The notes under the pieces: model-generated
What the model saw: only the letters and a program-made list of their open reading frames with translations
The model's database searches: none
Told to the model about the DNA's origin: nothing
Made by a program: the position numbers and the translations under genes
Assembly: GCF_017833525.1 (NCBI RefSeq)
Contig: NZ_JAFICD010000002.1
Location: 992,001-1,056,000 of the forward strand
Length of the DNA: 64,000 nt
Reading direction: 5' to 3'
Origin: Duganella sp. 1411
GTDB lineage: Bacteria; Pseudomonadota; Gammaproteobacteria; Burkholderiales; Burkholderiaceae_D
In this document: positions 1 to 8,528 of the stretch, piece after piece
Position numbering within the stretch: position 1 is the first letter of the stretch
Layout of the letters: every line of letters starts with the position of its first letter

Positions 1-589
1 ACGGCCGCGCGCCATAGTCGGCCCGGTGCGCCTGGTGGACCTGGCGGAAGCGCGCCGGCATCAGCGTCTCGAGCAGCGCGCCGCGCAACGCCCCGTGCGC
101 GTAGCCGAACATCTCCTCGGCCCGGCGCGTGGCTAGCACCACGCGGCCGCTGGCGTTGGCGATGATGATCGCGTCCGGCATCAACTCGAGGATGCCGTCG
201 AAGCGCGCCTCGACCAGCTTGGCGTCGCGCACCACCTTGAGCGCGGTGACGTCCTTCTTGCTCCACAAAATATACTCGGGCGCGCCGGCGGCGTCGCGCA
301 GCAGCTTGCTGGTGCTGTCGATGTACACCAGCGCGCCGTCCTTGGCGCGGCGCACCGACTCGTAGCTGGCCGCGCCGGCGTCGAGCGTCTGGCGCGTCAC
401 CGCGCCGCCATCGTCCCGCCCTGGCAACTCGATCAGATCGGCCAAGGTGCGGCCGACCGCCTCCGCGCTGCTGTAGCCGAACACCGTGCGCGCGCCGTTG
501 GTCCAGTACACCACTTCGCCATCGAGACGGGTGACGACCACCGCGTCGGGGGTCTCGTCGAGGATCAGGGTTCCGAAGTCTATCGCCAT
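1..589 (-). CDS. PAS-domain sensor protein, C-terminal part outside window
   Basis: This reverse-strand frame is open from an ATG at 589 to the window edge, so the gene is incomplete at its 3' end (about 196 codons visible). The start reads MAIDFGTLILDETPDAVVVT. Two PAS domains in tandem are visible, about residues 5-120 and from 125 on, recognised by segments such as DGEVVYWTNGARTVFGYSSA and DAIIIANASGRVV, with EYILWSKKDVT closing the first. The visible part has no transmembrane segment, so it is probably a cytosolic sensor. The output domain (kinase, GGDEF or other) lies beyond the edge and cannot be named. It is transcribed in the same direction as the lipase gene upstream, 72 nt away. Confidence 0.8.
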   Translation of the reverse strand, partial: MAIDFGTLILDETPDAVVVTRLDGEVVYWTNGARTVFGYSSAEAVGRTLADLIELPGRDDGGAVTRQTLDAGAASYESVRRAKDGALVYIDSTSKLLRDAAGAPEYILWSKKDVTALKVVRDAKLVEARFDGILELMPDAIIIANASGRVVLATRRAEEMFGYAHGALRGALLETLMPARFRQVHQAHRADYGARP

Positions 590-630
590 CGTTGCACCTT
601 GTTTACTGTACTTCATACGAGTAACCATAC

Positions 631-668
631 AGCAACAAATCACGCAAAAAATCACACAAAATCACACA
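631..668. repeat. three spaced AATCAC direct repeats
   Basis: The A-rich stretch between the lipase stop and the PAS-gene start contains AATCAC three times at intervals of about 10-12 bp, roughly one helical turn. It could be a binding array for a regulator of the PAS gene or simple low-complexity sequence. Confidence 0.3.
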
Positions 669-1600
669 GGTGTTGCGGTTTTGATTTCCGCCAGCGCGCA
701 GCGCATGATTTCCGGGTGCCGGCCCAGCGCGACATGGCCGACCGCGCCGAACACCAGGTTGCGCGCGCCGGGCAAATCGCTCGATTCCTGGGGCGCGACG
801 ATGTTGTCGTGGACAGAATAAATCGACGAGAATAATTGGCGTTGCAAATAAGCCTCAGTGGCCGCCAGCGACGCCAGCCATTCGCTGTCGCGCCGCATTT
901 GCACGGCGTTACTTCCAGGACCGAAGCCGGCCAAGGCGGTGCCGTGATGCGGCGTGCCCAGCGTGATCACGCGGGCGATGCGCGCCGCGCCGTGGCGGCG
1001 CAGATACGCGCGCGCCACCAGCCCGCCCATGCTGTGCGCCAGCACGATCACTTGCGTGCTGCCAGTGGCCTCGCACAGGCGCTCGACGGCCGCGTGGACC
1101 TGCGGCACGAAGTCGTCGATCGGCGCGCCGGGCGGCTCGAGGTCGACGCCGTAGTGGCTGATGCCGGCGCGCGCCAGCAGCTTGCTCATCGGAAGCCAGT
1201 AGCCGCTGTTGCAGGCGTAGCCGTGGATCAGCAGCACCGGCAGGCCGCGCGCGCGCGGCTGCAGCCGCATGCCCAGCGGTCGCAGCATGTAGTAGGAGGA
1301 CGTCAGCATCGAGGAGAAAAATTCATGCGCGAACAGCCTGGCCGCGCCGCGCCGATCGAGCGCGTGGGCGGCCGGCGTGGCGCCGCGCCCGCGCCGGCTC
1401 AGGCGGAAGTTATTGGCGTTGATGAGCAGCCGCACCAGCAGCACGGCCAGCGCCGCGACGGCCAGGCAGGCCAGCGCGGGCCAGGGCGCGCCGGACGCGG
1501 CGCGCCATGCAGGATGCCACCAACGGTACAAGGCGTACGCCAGCGCCAGCAGCGCGCCGATCTGTATCGCCAGCAGCAGGATGAGCAATCGTTTGATCAT
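662..1600 (-). CDS. membrane-anchored alpha/beta-hydrolase (lipase/esterase)
   Basis: A 312-residue alpha/beta-hydrolase with two N-terminal hydrophobic helices (about 4-25 and 40-60) that probably anchor it to the inner membrane. The hydrolase core starts near residue 120 with PVLLIHGYACN, the oxyanion-hole region. The nucleophile is Ser190 in VIVLAHSMGGLVARA. The acid is probably the Asp of SVHDNIVAP, and the base the His of GAVGHVALGRHP. ITLGTPHHGT after the nucleophile is typical of triacylglycerol lipases and PGAP1-like esterases. The substrate cannot be read from sequence. No operon partner is evident: the PAS gene follows at 589 and a palindromic repeat lies upstream. Confidence 0.85.
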   Translation of the reverse strand: MIKRLLILLLAIQIGALLALAYALYRWWHPAWRAASGAPWPALACLAVAALAVLLVRLLINANNFRLSRRGRGATPAAHALDRRGAARLFAHEFFSSMLTSSYYMLRPLGMRLQPRARGLPVLLIHGYACNSGYWLPMSKLLARAGISHYGVDLEPPGAPIDDFVPQVHAAVERLCEATGSTQVIVLAHSMGGLVARAYLRRHGAARIARVITLGTPHHGTALAGFGPGSNAVQMRRDSEWLASLAATEAYLQRQLFSSIYSVHDNIVAPQESSDLPGARNLVFGAVGHVALGRHPEIMRCALAEIKTATPV

Positions 1601-1690
1601 GTCTCATCATACTCCGCGGCGCGGGCGGCGGCAGGGGGTCAAGCGAACGGAACACTAGTCGGATCGGTGACGGCCCTGGCGATTGGGGGG

Positions 1691-1741
1691 GCCGGCGGTC
1701 ACGCGGGCATGGCGGATTACGCTGCGCTAATCCGCCCTACG
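1691..1741. repeat. palindromic intergenic repeat (GGCGGATTA family), single-stem form
   Basis: Contains the stem GGCGGATTA / TAATCCGCC with an 8-nt spacer, closing in CCCTACG. The same core occurs near 4018, 17271-17364, 18741-18905 and 22937-23033. This copy matches the right half of the composite copies. Confidence 0.8.
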
Positions 1742-1806
1742 TGTTTGCGCGTCATTGTTTGCGTGTTTGCGCGTCATTGTTTGCGCGTGATTGTTCGTGC
1801 GTCATT
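1741..1806. repeat. short tandem repeat, 22-bp unit
   Basis: The unit GTGTTTGCGCGTCATTGTTT plus GC occurs twice head to tail (1741-1762 and 1763-1784), followed by a decayed third copy ending near 1806. It lies between the palindromic repeat and the 3' end of the GMC dehydrogenase gene. No function is evident. Confidence 0.7.
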
Positions 1807-1807
1807 T

Positions 1808-3439
1808 TTACGTTGCGCGCAGGCGCGACGCCAGGGCGCTGGCCAGGCGCGCCGCCACGCCGTATACCGATAGCTGCGGATTGGCGCCGATCGACGTCGG
1901 GAACAGCGAACCGTCGTGCACCGACACATTGCGCAGCCCGCGGTAGCGGCCTTCGTCGTCGGTCACGCCCAGCCGCTCGTCGCCCGCCATCGCGCAACCG
2001 CCCATCACGTGCGCCGACACCACGCGCGTGGCGAGCAGCTTGAAAGGCAGCGCGGCGATCGCCGCCCGCGCCTGCGCCCAGCTGGTGTATTCGTCCGCCG
2101 CCTCGTGCACCGGCATCACCGTTTTGGCGCCGGCCGCGAACTGGATCTCCGCCATGCTCAGCAAGGCGCGCCGCGCGCCGTCCCACAGGTAGTCGCCGAT
2201 CGGATAGTCGAGCAGCGCCGCGCCGTCGTCGGCCAGCGCCACGCTGCCGCCCGGCGCGTCGGCGTGGAAGCCGTCGCGCAGCAGCGCCAGCAGCGCCTGC
2301 GCGTGCGGGAATTGCGCCATCATGCGCGCGTGCCGGGCGCCGAAGCCGGCCATCGTGGTCGCCATCAGCACCGGATGCAGCGGCGGCGCCTCGAGCTTGT
2401 AGCCGATGGCGCCGTCGATGGTGTCGACATGCAGGAAATGGTCCGAGTAGACCGACTGCGGCGCGCCGGCATAGGCGTCCACCCGTTGGCCGAAGATGGC
2501 CGCCGAGACCAGGGTCGGATGCAGGAAGGTGCGCTTGCCCAGCAAGCCGTGCGGATCGGGCGCGACGGAGCGCAGCAGCAGCGCCGGCGTGTTGATGGCG
2601 CCGCCGGACAGCACGAAATGCATCGCTTGCAGCGTGATACGGCGCCCGGTCGGCGCCAGGCCGGCGGCGTCCAGCGCCACGCATTCGAGCCGCGCCACCT
2701 TGTCGCCCTTGATCACCAGCCGTTCGGCGCGCGCGCGCGTGAGCAGGGTCGCGCCCATTTCCAGCGCCGCCGGTATCGTCGTCACCAGCATCGACTGCTT
2801 GGCGTTGGTCGGGCAGCCCATGCCGCAGTAGCCGAGGTTCCAGCAACCGTTGACGTTGCGGCGGATGATGCCGGTCGCGATGCCCAGGCTGGCCGCGCCG
2901 CGCCGCAGCACGTCGTTGTTCTGGTTCGGCGGCGGCGCCCATTCGGCGATGTTGAGGCGGCGCTCCATCATGCCGAACCACGGCGCCATCGTCTCCGGCG
3001 TGTACCCGGCCAGCGCGTAGTGCTGGTTCCAGTACGCCAGCGTGGCGGGCGGCGTGCGGAAGCTGCTGGTCCAGTTGACCGTGGTGCTGCCGCCGACGGT
3101 GCGCCCCTGCAGGATGTTGATGCCCTTGTCGCGCGTCTTGCGCGCTGCCGACTCCTGGTACAGCGCCGGATAGGCGTCGGCCTCGCGCATCTTGAAGTCG
3201 CTCGACGACTTCAGCGCGCCCTCCTCGACGATCAGCACGCGCAGGCCGGCGCGCGCCAGGATCTCGGCCGTCACGCCGCCGCCGGCGCCGCTGCCGACGA
3301 TGACCACGTCCGCCTCCAGCGCCAGGTCGTGGTCCAGCCGCGCGCAGTCGGTCACCTGCCAGCCGGCGGCCAGCCCGGCCTGGATCGGGTCGGGGATCGG
3401 GCCCTTGCCGCTGGCGATGGGGATGTTGGTGGTGCTCAT
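1808..3439 (-). CDS. GMC-family FAD-dependent oxidoreductase (dehydrogenase subunit)
   Basis: A 543-residue flavoprotein starting MSTTNIPIASGKGP. The FAD-binding Rossmann motif GSGAGGGVTAEILARAG is at about residues 49-65. The GMC signature LQGRTVGGSTTVNWTSSF follows, and the C-terminal GMC domain has SAHVMGGCAMAG and the closing IGANPQLSVYG, which carry the expected His and Asn. The family oxidises alcohols or sugars; which substrate is unknown. The ATG at 3439 overlaps the stop of the upstream Tat-signal gene in an ATGA (3436-3439), so the two are translationally coupled and probably form one complex, as in gluconate/sorbitol dehydrogenases. The frame stays open upstream to 4012, but that extension runs over the partner gene and lacks family similarity. 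Confidence 0.9.
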   Translation of the reverse strand: MSTTNIPIASGKGPIPDPIQAGLAAGWQVTDCARLDHDLALEADVVIVGSGAGGGVTAEILARAGLRVLIVEEGALKSSSDFKMREADAYPALYQESAARKTRDKGINILQGRTVGGSTTVNWTSSFRTPPATLAYWNQHYALAGYTPETMAPWFGMMERRLNIAEWAPPPNQNNDVLRRGAASLGIATGIIRRNVNGCWNLGYCGMGCPTNAKQSMLVTTIPAALEMGATLLTRARAERLVIKGDKVARLECVALDAAGLAPTGRRITLQAMHFVLSGGAINTPALLLRSVAPDPHGLLGKRTFLHPTLVSAAIFGQRVDAYAGAPQSVYSDHFLHVDTIDGAIGYKLEAPPLHPVLMATTMAGFGARHARMMAQFPHAQALLALLRDGFHADAPGGSVALADDGAALLDYPIGDYLWDGARRALLSMAEIQFAAGAKTVMPVHEAADEYTSWAQARAAIAALPFKLLATRVVSAHVMGGCAMAGDERLGVTDDEGRYRGLRNVSVHDGSLFPTSIGANPQLSVYGVAARLASALASRLRAT

Positions 3440-3960
3440 GCGAGCTCCTTGATCGGACCCGGGTAGCCGATCGCCGCCCAGTTGGCGGGCTGCGCGTACC
3501 AGGCGCCGATGATCAGGTCGTGCAGCGCGTGGTAGGCGGTTTGCGGCGTGCGCAGGCGGTGCCGGCGCCAGCGTTGCAGGAAGGCGTCGACGTCGGCCGG
3601 GGCGGCCCGCTCCCAGCCGCCCGCCACGCCCGCCAGCAGGCGCCGCACCGGCGCCAGCGACAGCATGCCGAACAGGTCGCGCACCTGTTTTTGCGAGGCC
3701 AGCGGCAAGCCGGCGATGGCGGTGCCGACCTGGCCGACGGCCTGCTCGATCGCGCTGGCGCGGGCGGCGGGGTCGGTGGGCAGCACTGGTCCCAGCATGG
3801 ATGGGATCAGCGCCGCGAGCAGGGTTGCGGCGGCGGCGTCGGGCACAAAGCGTTGGGCCGGCGTCGGCGCGTAGGCCAGGCGGTAGACGGCGCCGCCGGC
3901 GGCGAGCACGATCGCGCCGGCCACGCCCAGCTTGAGGAAAGATCTGCGGCTTGAAGGCAT
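3436..3960 (-). CDS. Tat-signal small subunit (gluconate 2-dehydrogenase subunit 3-like)
   Basis: A 174-residue protein opening MPSSRRSFLKLGVAGAIVLA, a twin-arginine signal with a hydrophobic core, so it is exported folded. The rest is alpha-helical with no cofactor motif, like the small subunit of membrane gluconate-type dehydrogenases, which accompanies a GMC flavoprotein. The flavoprotein has no signal of its own, so it may ride through the Tat pathway with this subunit (inference). Its stop codon overlaps the GMC start by 4 nt. A palindromic repeat lies just upstream. Confidence 0.8.
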   Translation of the reverse strand: MPSSRRSFLKLGVAGAIVLAAGGAVYRLAYAPTPAQRFVPDAAAATLLAALIPSMLGPVLPTDPAARASAIEQAVGQVGTAIAGLPLASQKQVRDLFGMLSLAPVRRLLAGVAGGWERAAPADVDAFLQRWRRHRLRTPQTAYHALHDLIIGAWYAQPANWAAIGYPGPIKELA

Positions 3961-3998
3961 GTGTCCCCCACCCTTTGATATTGTTGCCGTTTTGAGCG

Positions 3999-4048
3999 CC
4001 GTCGCGACGCACGCAATGGCCGATTACGCTGCGCTAATCCGCCCTACG
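3999..4048. repeat. palindromic intergenic repeat (GGCGGATTA family)
   Basis: Same family as 1691-1741 and the right half of 17271-17364, with the core GGCCGATTA...TAATCCGCC and the CCTACG end. The TAG stop codon of trmJ (complement of 4044-4046) lies inside the repeat end. Confidence 0.8.
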
Positions 4049-4844
4049 TGTCCCCGTGGTTTTTTTGCTTGCCGGTCATGTGGCGCGCGATGCCGCGCAG
4101 GATGTTGACCTCTTCCTTCTCCAGCTGCGCGCGGGCGAACAGCCGCTTGAGCCTTGGCATCAGTTTGCGCGGGTTGCCGGCATCCAGAAACCCGATCTCC
4201 ACCAGCGCCTGCTCCAGATGCTGGTACATGCCCTCGATCTGCGCCAGGCTGGCCGCCTCGCCGTGGAAGCCGATGTCGTTGGCGTCGCCGGCCGGCTGGC
4301 GCGGCGTGTGGGTGACGCCGGCGCCGTCGAGCACCGCCATCCGGCATTCGTAGGCCAGCACCTGCGCCGCCTGCGACAGGTTCAGCGACGAGTACTCGGG
4401 ATTGGCCGGGATGTTGATGAGCACATTGCATTTTTCGACCAGCTCGTTCGGCAGGCCGAAGCGCTCGTTGCCGAAGATCAGCGCCGCGTGCAGTGCCGGC
4501 TGCGCCACCAGCTGCGTCGCCAGCTGGCGCGGCGTCAGCACCGGCGGCGAAAATTCGCGCAACCGCGCCGACACGGCGGCGGCGAAGTTGATGCCGTCGA
4601 GCGCCTCGGCCATGCTGCCGACCACCCGCGCGCCGGCCAGGATATCCTGCGCGCCGCTGGCGAAGGCGACCGCCTCCGGGTCTTGCGCGGCGTTGTCGAA
4701 ACGGGGCGCGACCAGCACCAGGTCGCTGTAGCCCATGGTTTTCATGGCGCGCGCGGCGGCGCCGATATTGCCGGCCCGGCTGGTTTCGACCAGAATAAAT
4801 CGCAGCCGCGTGAAAAGATTGGTGTTGATTTCGGGCAGGTTCAT
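4044..4844 (-). CDS. trmJ: tRNA (cytidine/uridine-2'-O-)-methyltransferase, TrmJ type
   Basis: A 266-residue SPOUT methyltransferase. The family motifs are in order: FILVETSRAGNIGAAARAMK near residues 16-35, LIFGNERFGLPNEL in the middle, and IPANPEYSSLNLSQAAQVLA, the knotted SAM-binding region. TrmJ methylates the 2'-OH of nucleotide 32 in the tRNA anticodon loop using S-adenosylmethionine. The C-terminal helical extension (about 170-266) fits TrmJ rather than the shorter TrmL. The last codons and the TAG stop fall in a palindromic repeat. It is divergent from suhB, 191 nt away, an arrangement I recall as common in betaproteobacteria. Confidence 0.9.
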   Translation of the reverse strand: MNLPEINTNLFTRLRFILVETSRAGNIGAAARAMKTMGYSDLVLVAPRFDNAAQDPEAVAFASGAQDILAGARVVGSMAEALDGINFAAAVSARLREFSPPVLTPRQLATQLVAQPALHAALIFGNERFGLPNELVEKCNVLINIPANPEYSSLNLSQAAQVLAYECRMAVLDGAGVTHTPRQPAGDANDIGFHGEAASLAQIEGMYQHLEQALVEIGFLDAGNPRKLMPRLKRLFARAQLEKEEVNILRGIARHMTGKQKNHGDT

Positions 4845-5035
4845 TTAAAATAGCGCTATTGCGCGGTATCGATACAATAACTTCAACCTTGCGGCCCGGC
4901 CAACAGCCTGCCCGCGAACCCGGATTTTACCCTGTCGGCGCCGCTCCGCTCTTTAATTCACTCTTGTTCCCTGACGCGCCGCCGCGGCCCCGACCGCCGG
5001 TGGGCGTTAGCGTTCTTTTAACGGAAAAGCTTAAC

Positions 5036-5827
5036 ATGCACCCAATGCTCAACACGGCGATCAAAGCCGCCCGCCGCGCCGCCGCCGTCATCAACCGCGC
5101 CTCGTTCGACCTCGACCGCGTCATCGTGACCGAGAAAAACCACAAGGATTTCGTCACCGACGTCGACCAGGCCGCCGAACAGGCGATCATCGAGGTGCTG
5201 TCCAAAGCCTATCCCGACCACGCCTTCCTGGCCGAGGAATCGGGCCCGTCCAAGAACGCCAACGACGAGACGGAATACACGTGGATCATCGATCCGCTCG
5301 ACGGCACCACCAACTTCATGCACGGCTTCCCGCAATACTGCATCTCGATCGCGCTGTCGCAGCGCGGCGTGATCACCCAGGGCGTCATCTACGACCCGGT
5401 GCGCAACGACCTGTTCACCGCCACCAAGGGCGCCGGCGCCTACCTGAACGACAAGCGCATCCGCGTCACCAAGCTCGACCGCATCGCCAACGCCCTGCTC
5501 TCGACCGGCTACCAGGCCGGCAACGCCAAGGCGCTCGACGAATACCTCAAAATGTACGGCATCATGGCCGAACGCTCGCACGGCGTGCGCCGTCCGGGCA
5601 GCGCCGCGCTGGACCTGGCCTACGTGGCCGCCGGCCGCCTCGACGGCTTCTACGAAAAAGGCTTGAAGCCGTGGGACATCGCCGCCGGCTCGCTGATGGT
5701 GACCGAGTCGGGCGGCATCGTCGGCGAGTTCAACGGCGAGTCGGACTACCTGTACAAGGGCGACATCATCGCCGCCAGCCCGAAGATCTTCGGCCAGATG
5801 GTCGGCCTGCTGACGCCGTTCGCGTGA
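5036..5827 (+). CDS. suhB: inositol monophosphatase family protein SuhB
   Basis: A 263-residue metal-dependent phosphatase that hydrolyses inositol monophosphates; in E. coli SuhB also acts in Nus-factor antitermination complexes. Metal-site motifs are clear: AEESG at about 67-71, WIIDPLDGTTNFMHGFP at about 82-98, and WDIAAGSLMVTESGG near 212. The start MHPMLNTAIKAARRAA at 5036 matches the usual N-terminus; the frame is open back to 4859, but that part is proline-rich and unlike the family. A clear terminator follows at 5867. Confidence 0.93.
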   Translation: MHPMLNTAIKAARRAAAVINRASFDLDRVIVTEKNHKDFVTDVDQAAEQAIIEVLSKAYPDHAFLAEESGPSKNANDETEYTWIIDPLDGTTNFMHGFPQYCISIALSQRGVITQGVIYDPVRNDLFTATKGAGAYLNDKRIRVTKLDRIANALLSTGYQAGNAKALDEYLKMYGIMAERSHGVRRPGSAALDLAYVAAGRLDGFYEKGLKPWDIAAGSLMVTESGGIVGEFNGESDYLYKGDIIAASPKIFGQMVGLLTPFA

Positions 5828-5866
5828 TTTGCGCCCCATAACGGGGCGCGCGGGACAAACTGTTAC

Positions 5867-5894
5867 AAAAAAAGGGGGCTTCGGCGCCCTTTTT
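5867..5894 (+). terminator. rho-independent terminator after suhB
   Basis: AAAAGGGGGC, loop TTCG, then GCGCCCTTTTT forms a stem of about nine pairs with one mismatch, ending in a T run. It separates suhB from rhlE. Confidence 0.85.
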
Positions 5895-5904
5895 CATTTC
5901 CCAT

Positions 5905-5936
5905 TTGAAACTTCAAGCGGACATAGCTGTTATACT
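5905..5936 (+). promoter_or_regulatory. candidate sigma70 promoter for rhlE
   Basis: TTGAAA (5905-5910) and TATACT (5931-5936) are good hexamers, but the 20-nt spacer is long, so this is tentative. It would leave a leader of about 100 nt before the rhlE ATG at 6041. Confidence 0.35.
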
Positions 5937-6040
5937 GCTAGCTGCGGCATCTGACCAGTCCTTTGCGCCGCAATCCAAAAATCCGATTGCCTGCGACTGG
6001 CGCCCAAGAGGCGACAGGCCGATCTTCATATAAAGTTACC

Positions 6041-7432
6041 ATGTCATTTACCTCCCTCGGTTTGTCCGACGCTATTGTCCGTGCTGTCACCGAAACCGGT
6101 TACACCACGCCGACCCCGATCCAACTGCAGGCGATCCCCGCGGTACTGAACGGCGGCGATTTGCTGGCGGGCGCGCAAACCGGCACCGGCAAGACCGCCG
6201 GCTTCACCCTCCCGCTGCTGCAACGCCTGTCGACCGACGCCAACGGCGCGGCGCAGACCAGCAACACCAGCCAGCGCCCGATCCGCGCCCTGATCCTGAC
6301 CCCGACGCGCGAACTGGCGGCGCAGGTCGAGGAAAGCGTGCGCACCTACGGCAAGTACACCAAGCTGAACTCGACCGTGATCTTCGGCGGCGTCGGCATC
6401 AACCCGCAGATCAAGCAGCTCAAGCACGGGGTCGACATCCTGGTGGCCACGCCGGGCCGCCTGCTCGACCACATGGAACAGCGCACCGTCAACCTGTCGC
6501 AGGTGGAAATCCTGATCCTGGACGAGGCCGACCGCATGCTCGACATGGGCTTCATCCGCGACATCAAGAAAGTGCTGGCGGCGCTGCCGCCGAAGCGCCA
6601 GAACCTGCTGTTCTCGGCCACCTTCTCGGACGAGATCAAGGCGCTGGCCGACGGCCTGCTGAACAAGCCGGCGACGATCGAAGTGGCGCGCCGCAACTCG
6701 ACGGTGGAAGTGATCGCGCAAAAGATCCACCCGGTCGACCGCGACAAGAAGCACCCGATGCTGGCGCACCTGATCAAATCGAACAACTGGTCGCAGGTGC
6801 TGGTGTTTACGCGCACCAAGCACGGCGCCAACAAGCTGGTCGAGCAACTGGGCGGCGACGGCATCGGCGCCATGGCGATCCACGGCAACAAGAGCCAATC
6901 GGCGCGCACCAAGGCGCTGTCCGAGTTCAAGGACAACAAGCTGCAAGTGCTGGTGGCGACCGACATCGCCGCGCGCGGCATCGACATCGACCAGCTGCCG
7001 CACGTGGTTAACTACGACCTGCCGAACATTCCGGAAGACTATGTGCACCGCATCGGCCGCACCGGCCGCGCCGGCGCCACGGGCGAGGCGGTGTCGCTGG
7101 TGTGCGTGGACGAGCACGACATGCTGAAGGACATCGAAAAGCTCATCAAGCAAACCCTGCCGCGCGAAGTGATCCCCGGCTTCGAGCCGGACCCGAACGC
7201 GCGCGCGCAGCCGGTGCAACTGCGCAGCGGCGGCGCCGGCCATCGCAACGGCGGTGGCGGGGGCCGTAGCGGCGGCGGTGGCGGCCAGGGCCGCGCCAAG
7301 ACCGGCGGCGGCGGTGGTGGCGGCGGCAAGCCACGCGCGCCGGGCAGCGGCGGCAACGGTGGCGGTCCGCGCACCGGCACCAGCGCCCCGCGCGGCGCGG
7401 CGCCGCACCGCTCGGGCGGTCGCGGCCGATAA
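6041..7432 (+). CDS. rhlE: DEAD-box ATP-dependent RNA helicase, RhlE type
   Basis: A 463-residue RNA helicase starting MSFTSLGLSDAIVRAV. All core motifs are present in order: Q motif TPTPIQLQAIP, Walker A AQTGTGKT, PTRELAAQ, TPGRLLDH, DEAD, SAT, LVFTRTKHGA, TDIAARGIDI and HRIGRTGRAG. From about residue 395 the protein is a low-complexity tail of glycine runs with scattered Arg, Lys and Pro, resembling RGG-type RNA-binding tails. RhlE enzymes remodel RNA in ribosome assembly and mRNA decay. The in-frame ATG-less stretch back to 5963 is not conserved-looking, so 6041 is chosen. A strong terminator follows at 7448. Confidence 0.93.
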   Translation: MSFTSLGLSDAIVRAVTETGYTTPTPIQLQAIPAVLNGGDLLAGAQTGTGKTAGFTLPLLQRLSTDANGAAQTSNTSQRPIRALILTPTRELAAQVEESVRTYGKYTKLNSTVIFGGVGINPQIKQLKHGVDILVATPGRLLDHMEQRTVNLSQVEILILDEADRMLDMGFIRDIKKVLAALPPKRQNLLFSATFSDEIKALADGLLNKPATIEVARRNSTVEVIAQKIHPVDRDKKHPMLAHLIKSNNWSQVLVFTRTKHGANKLVEQLGGDGIGAMAIHGNKSQSARTKALSEFKDNKLQVLVATDIAARGIDIDQLPHVVNYDLPNIPEDYVHRIGRTGRAGATGEAVSLVCVDEHDMLKDIEKLIKQTLPREVIPGFEPDPNARAQPVQLRSGGAGHRNGGGGGRSGGGGGQGRAKTGGGGGGGGKPRAPGSGGNGGGPRTGTSAPRGAAPHRSGGRGR

Positions 7433-7447
7433 GCCAGCGTCCAATGC

Positions 7448-7482
7448 AAAGCCGTTCAATGCAAGTTGAGCGGCTTTTTTTT
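7448..7482 (+). terminator. rho-independent terminator after rhlE
   Basis: AAGCCGTTCAA and TTGAGCGGCTT pair over 11 bp (one G-T wobble) around a 6-nt loop and are followed by eight T residues. Confidence 0.9.
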
Positions 7483-7483
7483 G

Positions 7484-7602
7484 GGGGTCAAGTCTAACAT
7501 TCGTACACGTGCTGGACCGTGCTGCTGATGAGGCCGTGTTGGAATGTTAGACTTGCCCCCCCTCGGTGGATGAGGCCGTGTTGGAATGTTAGACTTGACC
7601 CC
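7484..7602. repeat. intergenic inverted-repeat element with 18-bp ends, plus 42-bp tandem duplication
   Basis: GGGGTCAAGTCTAACATT at 7484-7501 is mirrored by AATGTTAGACTTGACCCC at 7585-7602. A near-identical inverted end also sits at 7543-7559, because a segment starting GATGAGGCCGTGTTGG is duplicated with a 42-bp period (from 7527 and 7569). A second copy of the element, with the same ends, lies at 48898-48993. There is no coding capacity; it looks like a non-autonomous element or REP-type repeat. Confidence 0.8.
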
Positions 7603-7680
7603 CTCGGTGGGAAAGGTTTTTTGTGTGGGCGGGCAAATATCGATTACGATATCGGATTGCTAACGCTATCCGGACCGTCC

Positions 7681-8460
7681 ATGCCCCGCTTCGCCGCCAA
7701 CCTGTCGATGATGTTCACCGAGGTCCCCTTCCTCGACCGGTTTGCGCTGGCGCGCGAGGCCGGCTTCGATGCCGTCGAATTCCTGTTTCCGTACGCCTAC
7801 CAGAGCGGCGAGATCGCCGAACGCTTGCGGCGTCATCAGCTGCAGTTGGTGCTGTTCAACCTGCCCCCCGGCGATTGGGACGCCGGCGACCGCGGCATGG
7901 CCTGCGATCCGGCCCGCGCCGACGAGTTCCGCGCCGGCGTGCCGGCCGCGCTCGATTACGCCGCGGCGCTCGGCGTCGGCCTGCTGCATTGCATGGCCGG
8001 CAAGCCGCCCGCCACCCTGCCCCGCGACGCCGCGCACGCCACCTATGTCGATAACCTGCGCTACGCCGCCGACCTGGCCCGCCCGCGCGGCATCGACCTG
8101 CTGATCGAGCCGATCAACCATTTCGACATGCCCGGCTATTTCCTCAGCCGCAGCGCCCAGGCGCTCGAGATCATCGCCGAGGCCGATCGTCCGAATCTGT
8201 TTTTGCAATACGACATCTATCACATGCAGCGCATGGAAGGCGAACTGAGCAACACTATCCGCGCCAACCTGCCGATGATCAAACATATGCAGATCGCCGA
8301 CACCCCCGGCCGCCACGAGCCGGGCACCGGCGAGATCAATTACCGCCACCTGTTCGCGCTGATCGACGCGCTCGGCTACACCGGCTGGCTCGGCTGCGAG
8401 TACCTCCCCGCCGGCGACACCATCGCCGGCCTCGACTGGCGGCGCGCGCTGACACCGTAA
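7681..8460 (+). CDS. hyi: hydroxypyruvate isomerase
   Basis: A 259-residue TIM-barrel isomerase interconverting hydroxypyruvate and tartronate semialdehyde (glyoxylate metabolism). The start MPRFAANLSMMFTEVPFLDR and the length match the Hyi family (about 258 residues). Catalytic and metal-site segments are LLIEPINHFDMPGYF, QYDIYHMQRMEG, HMQIADTPGRHEPGTGEI and LGCEYLPAG. The usual partners (glyoxylate carboligase, tartronate semialdehyde reductase) are not adjacent. The in-frame extension upstream to 7519 runs through the repeat element and is rejected as coding. Confidence 0.9.
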   Translation: MPRFAANLSMMFTEVPFLDRFALAREAGFDAVEFLFPYAYQSGEIAERLRRHQLQLVLFNLPPGDWDAGDRGMACDPARADEFRAGVPAALDYAAALGVGLLHCMAGKPPATLPRDAAHATYVDNLRYAADLARPRGIDLLIEPINHFDMPGYFLSRSAQALEIIAEADRPNLFLQYDIYHMQRMEGELSNTIRANLPMIKHMQIADTPGRHEPGTGEINYRHLFALIDALGYTGWLGCEYLPAGDTIAGLDWRRALTP

Positions 8461-8528
8461 GCTGTGCATTCGCAAGACAGCCGCCAATACCCGGCGCAAC
8501 AATAGTCCAAACCCCTTGAGGAGCACCC

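Noticed and set aside
1808..4012. 734-codon reading of the GMC dehydrogenase
   Set aside because: The first 191 codons run over the Tat-signal partner gene and are Arg/Pro-rich; the ATGA-coupled start at 3439 gives a normal GMC protein.
5831..5849. GCGCCCC/GGGGCGC hairpin just after suhB
   Set aside because: No T run follows; the true terminator is the next hairpin at 5867.
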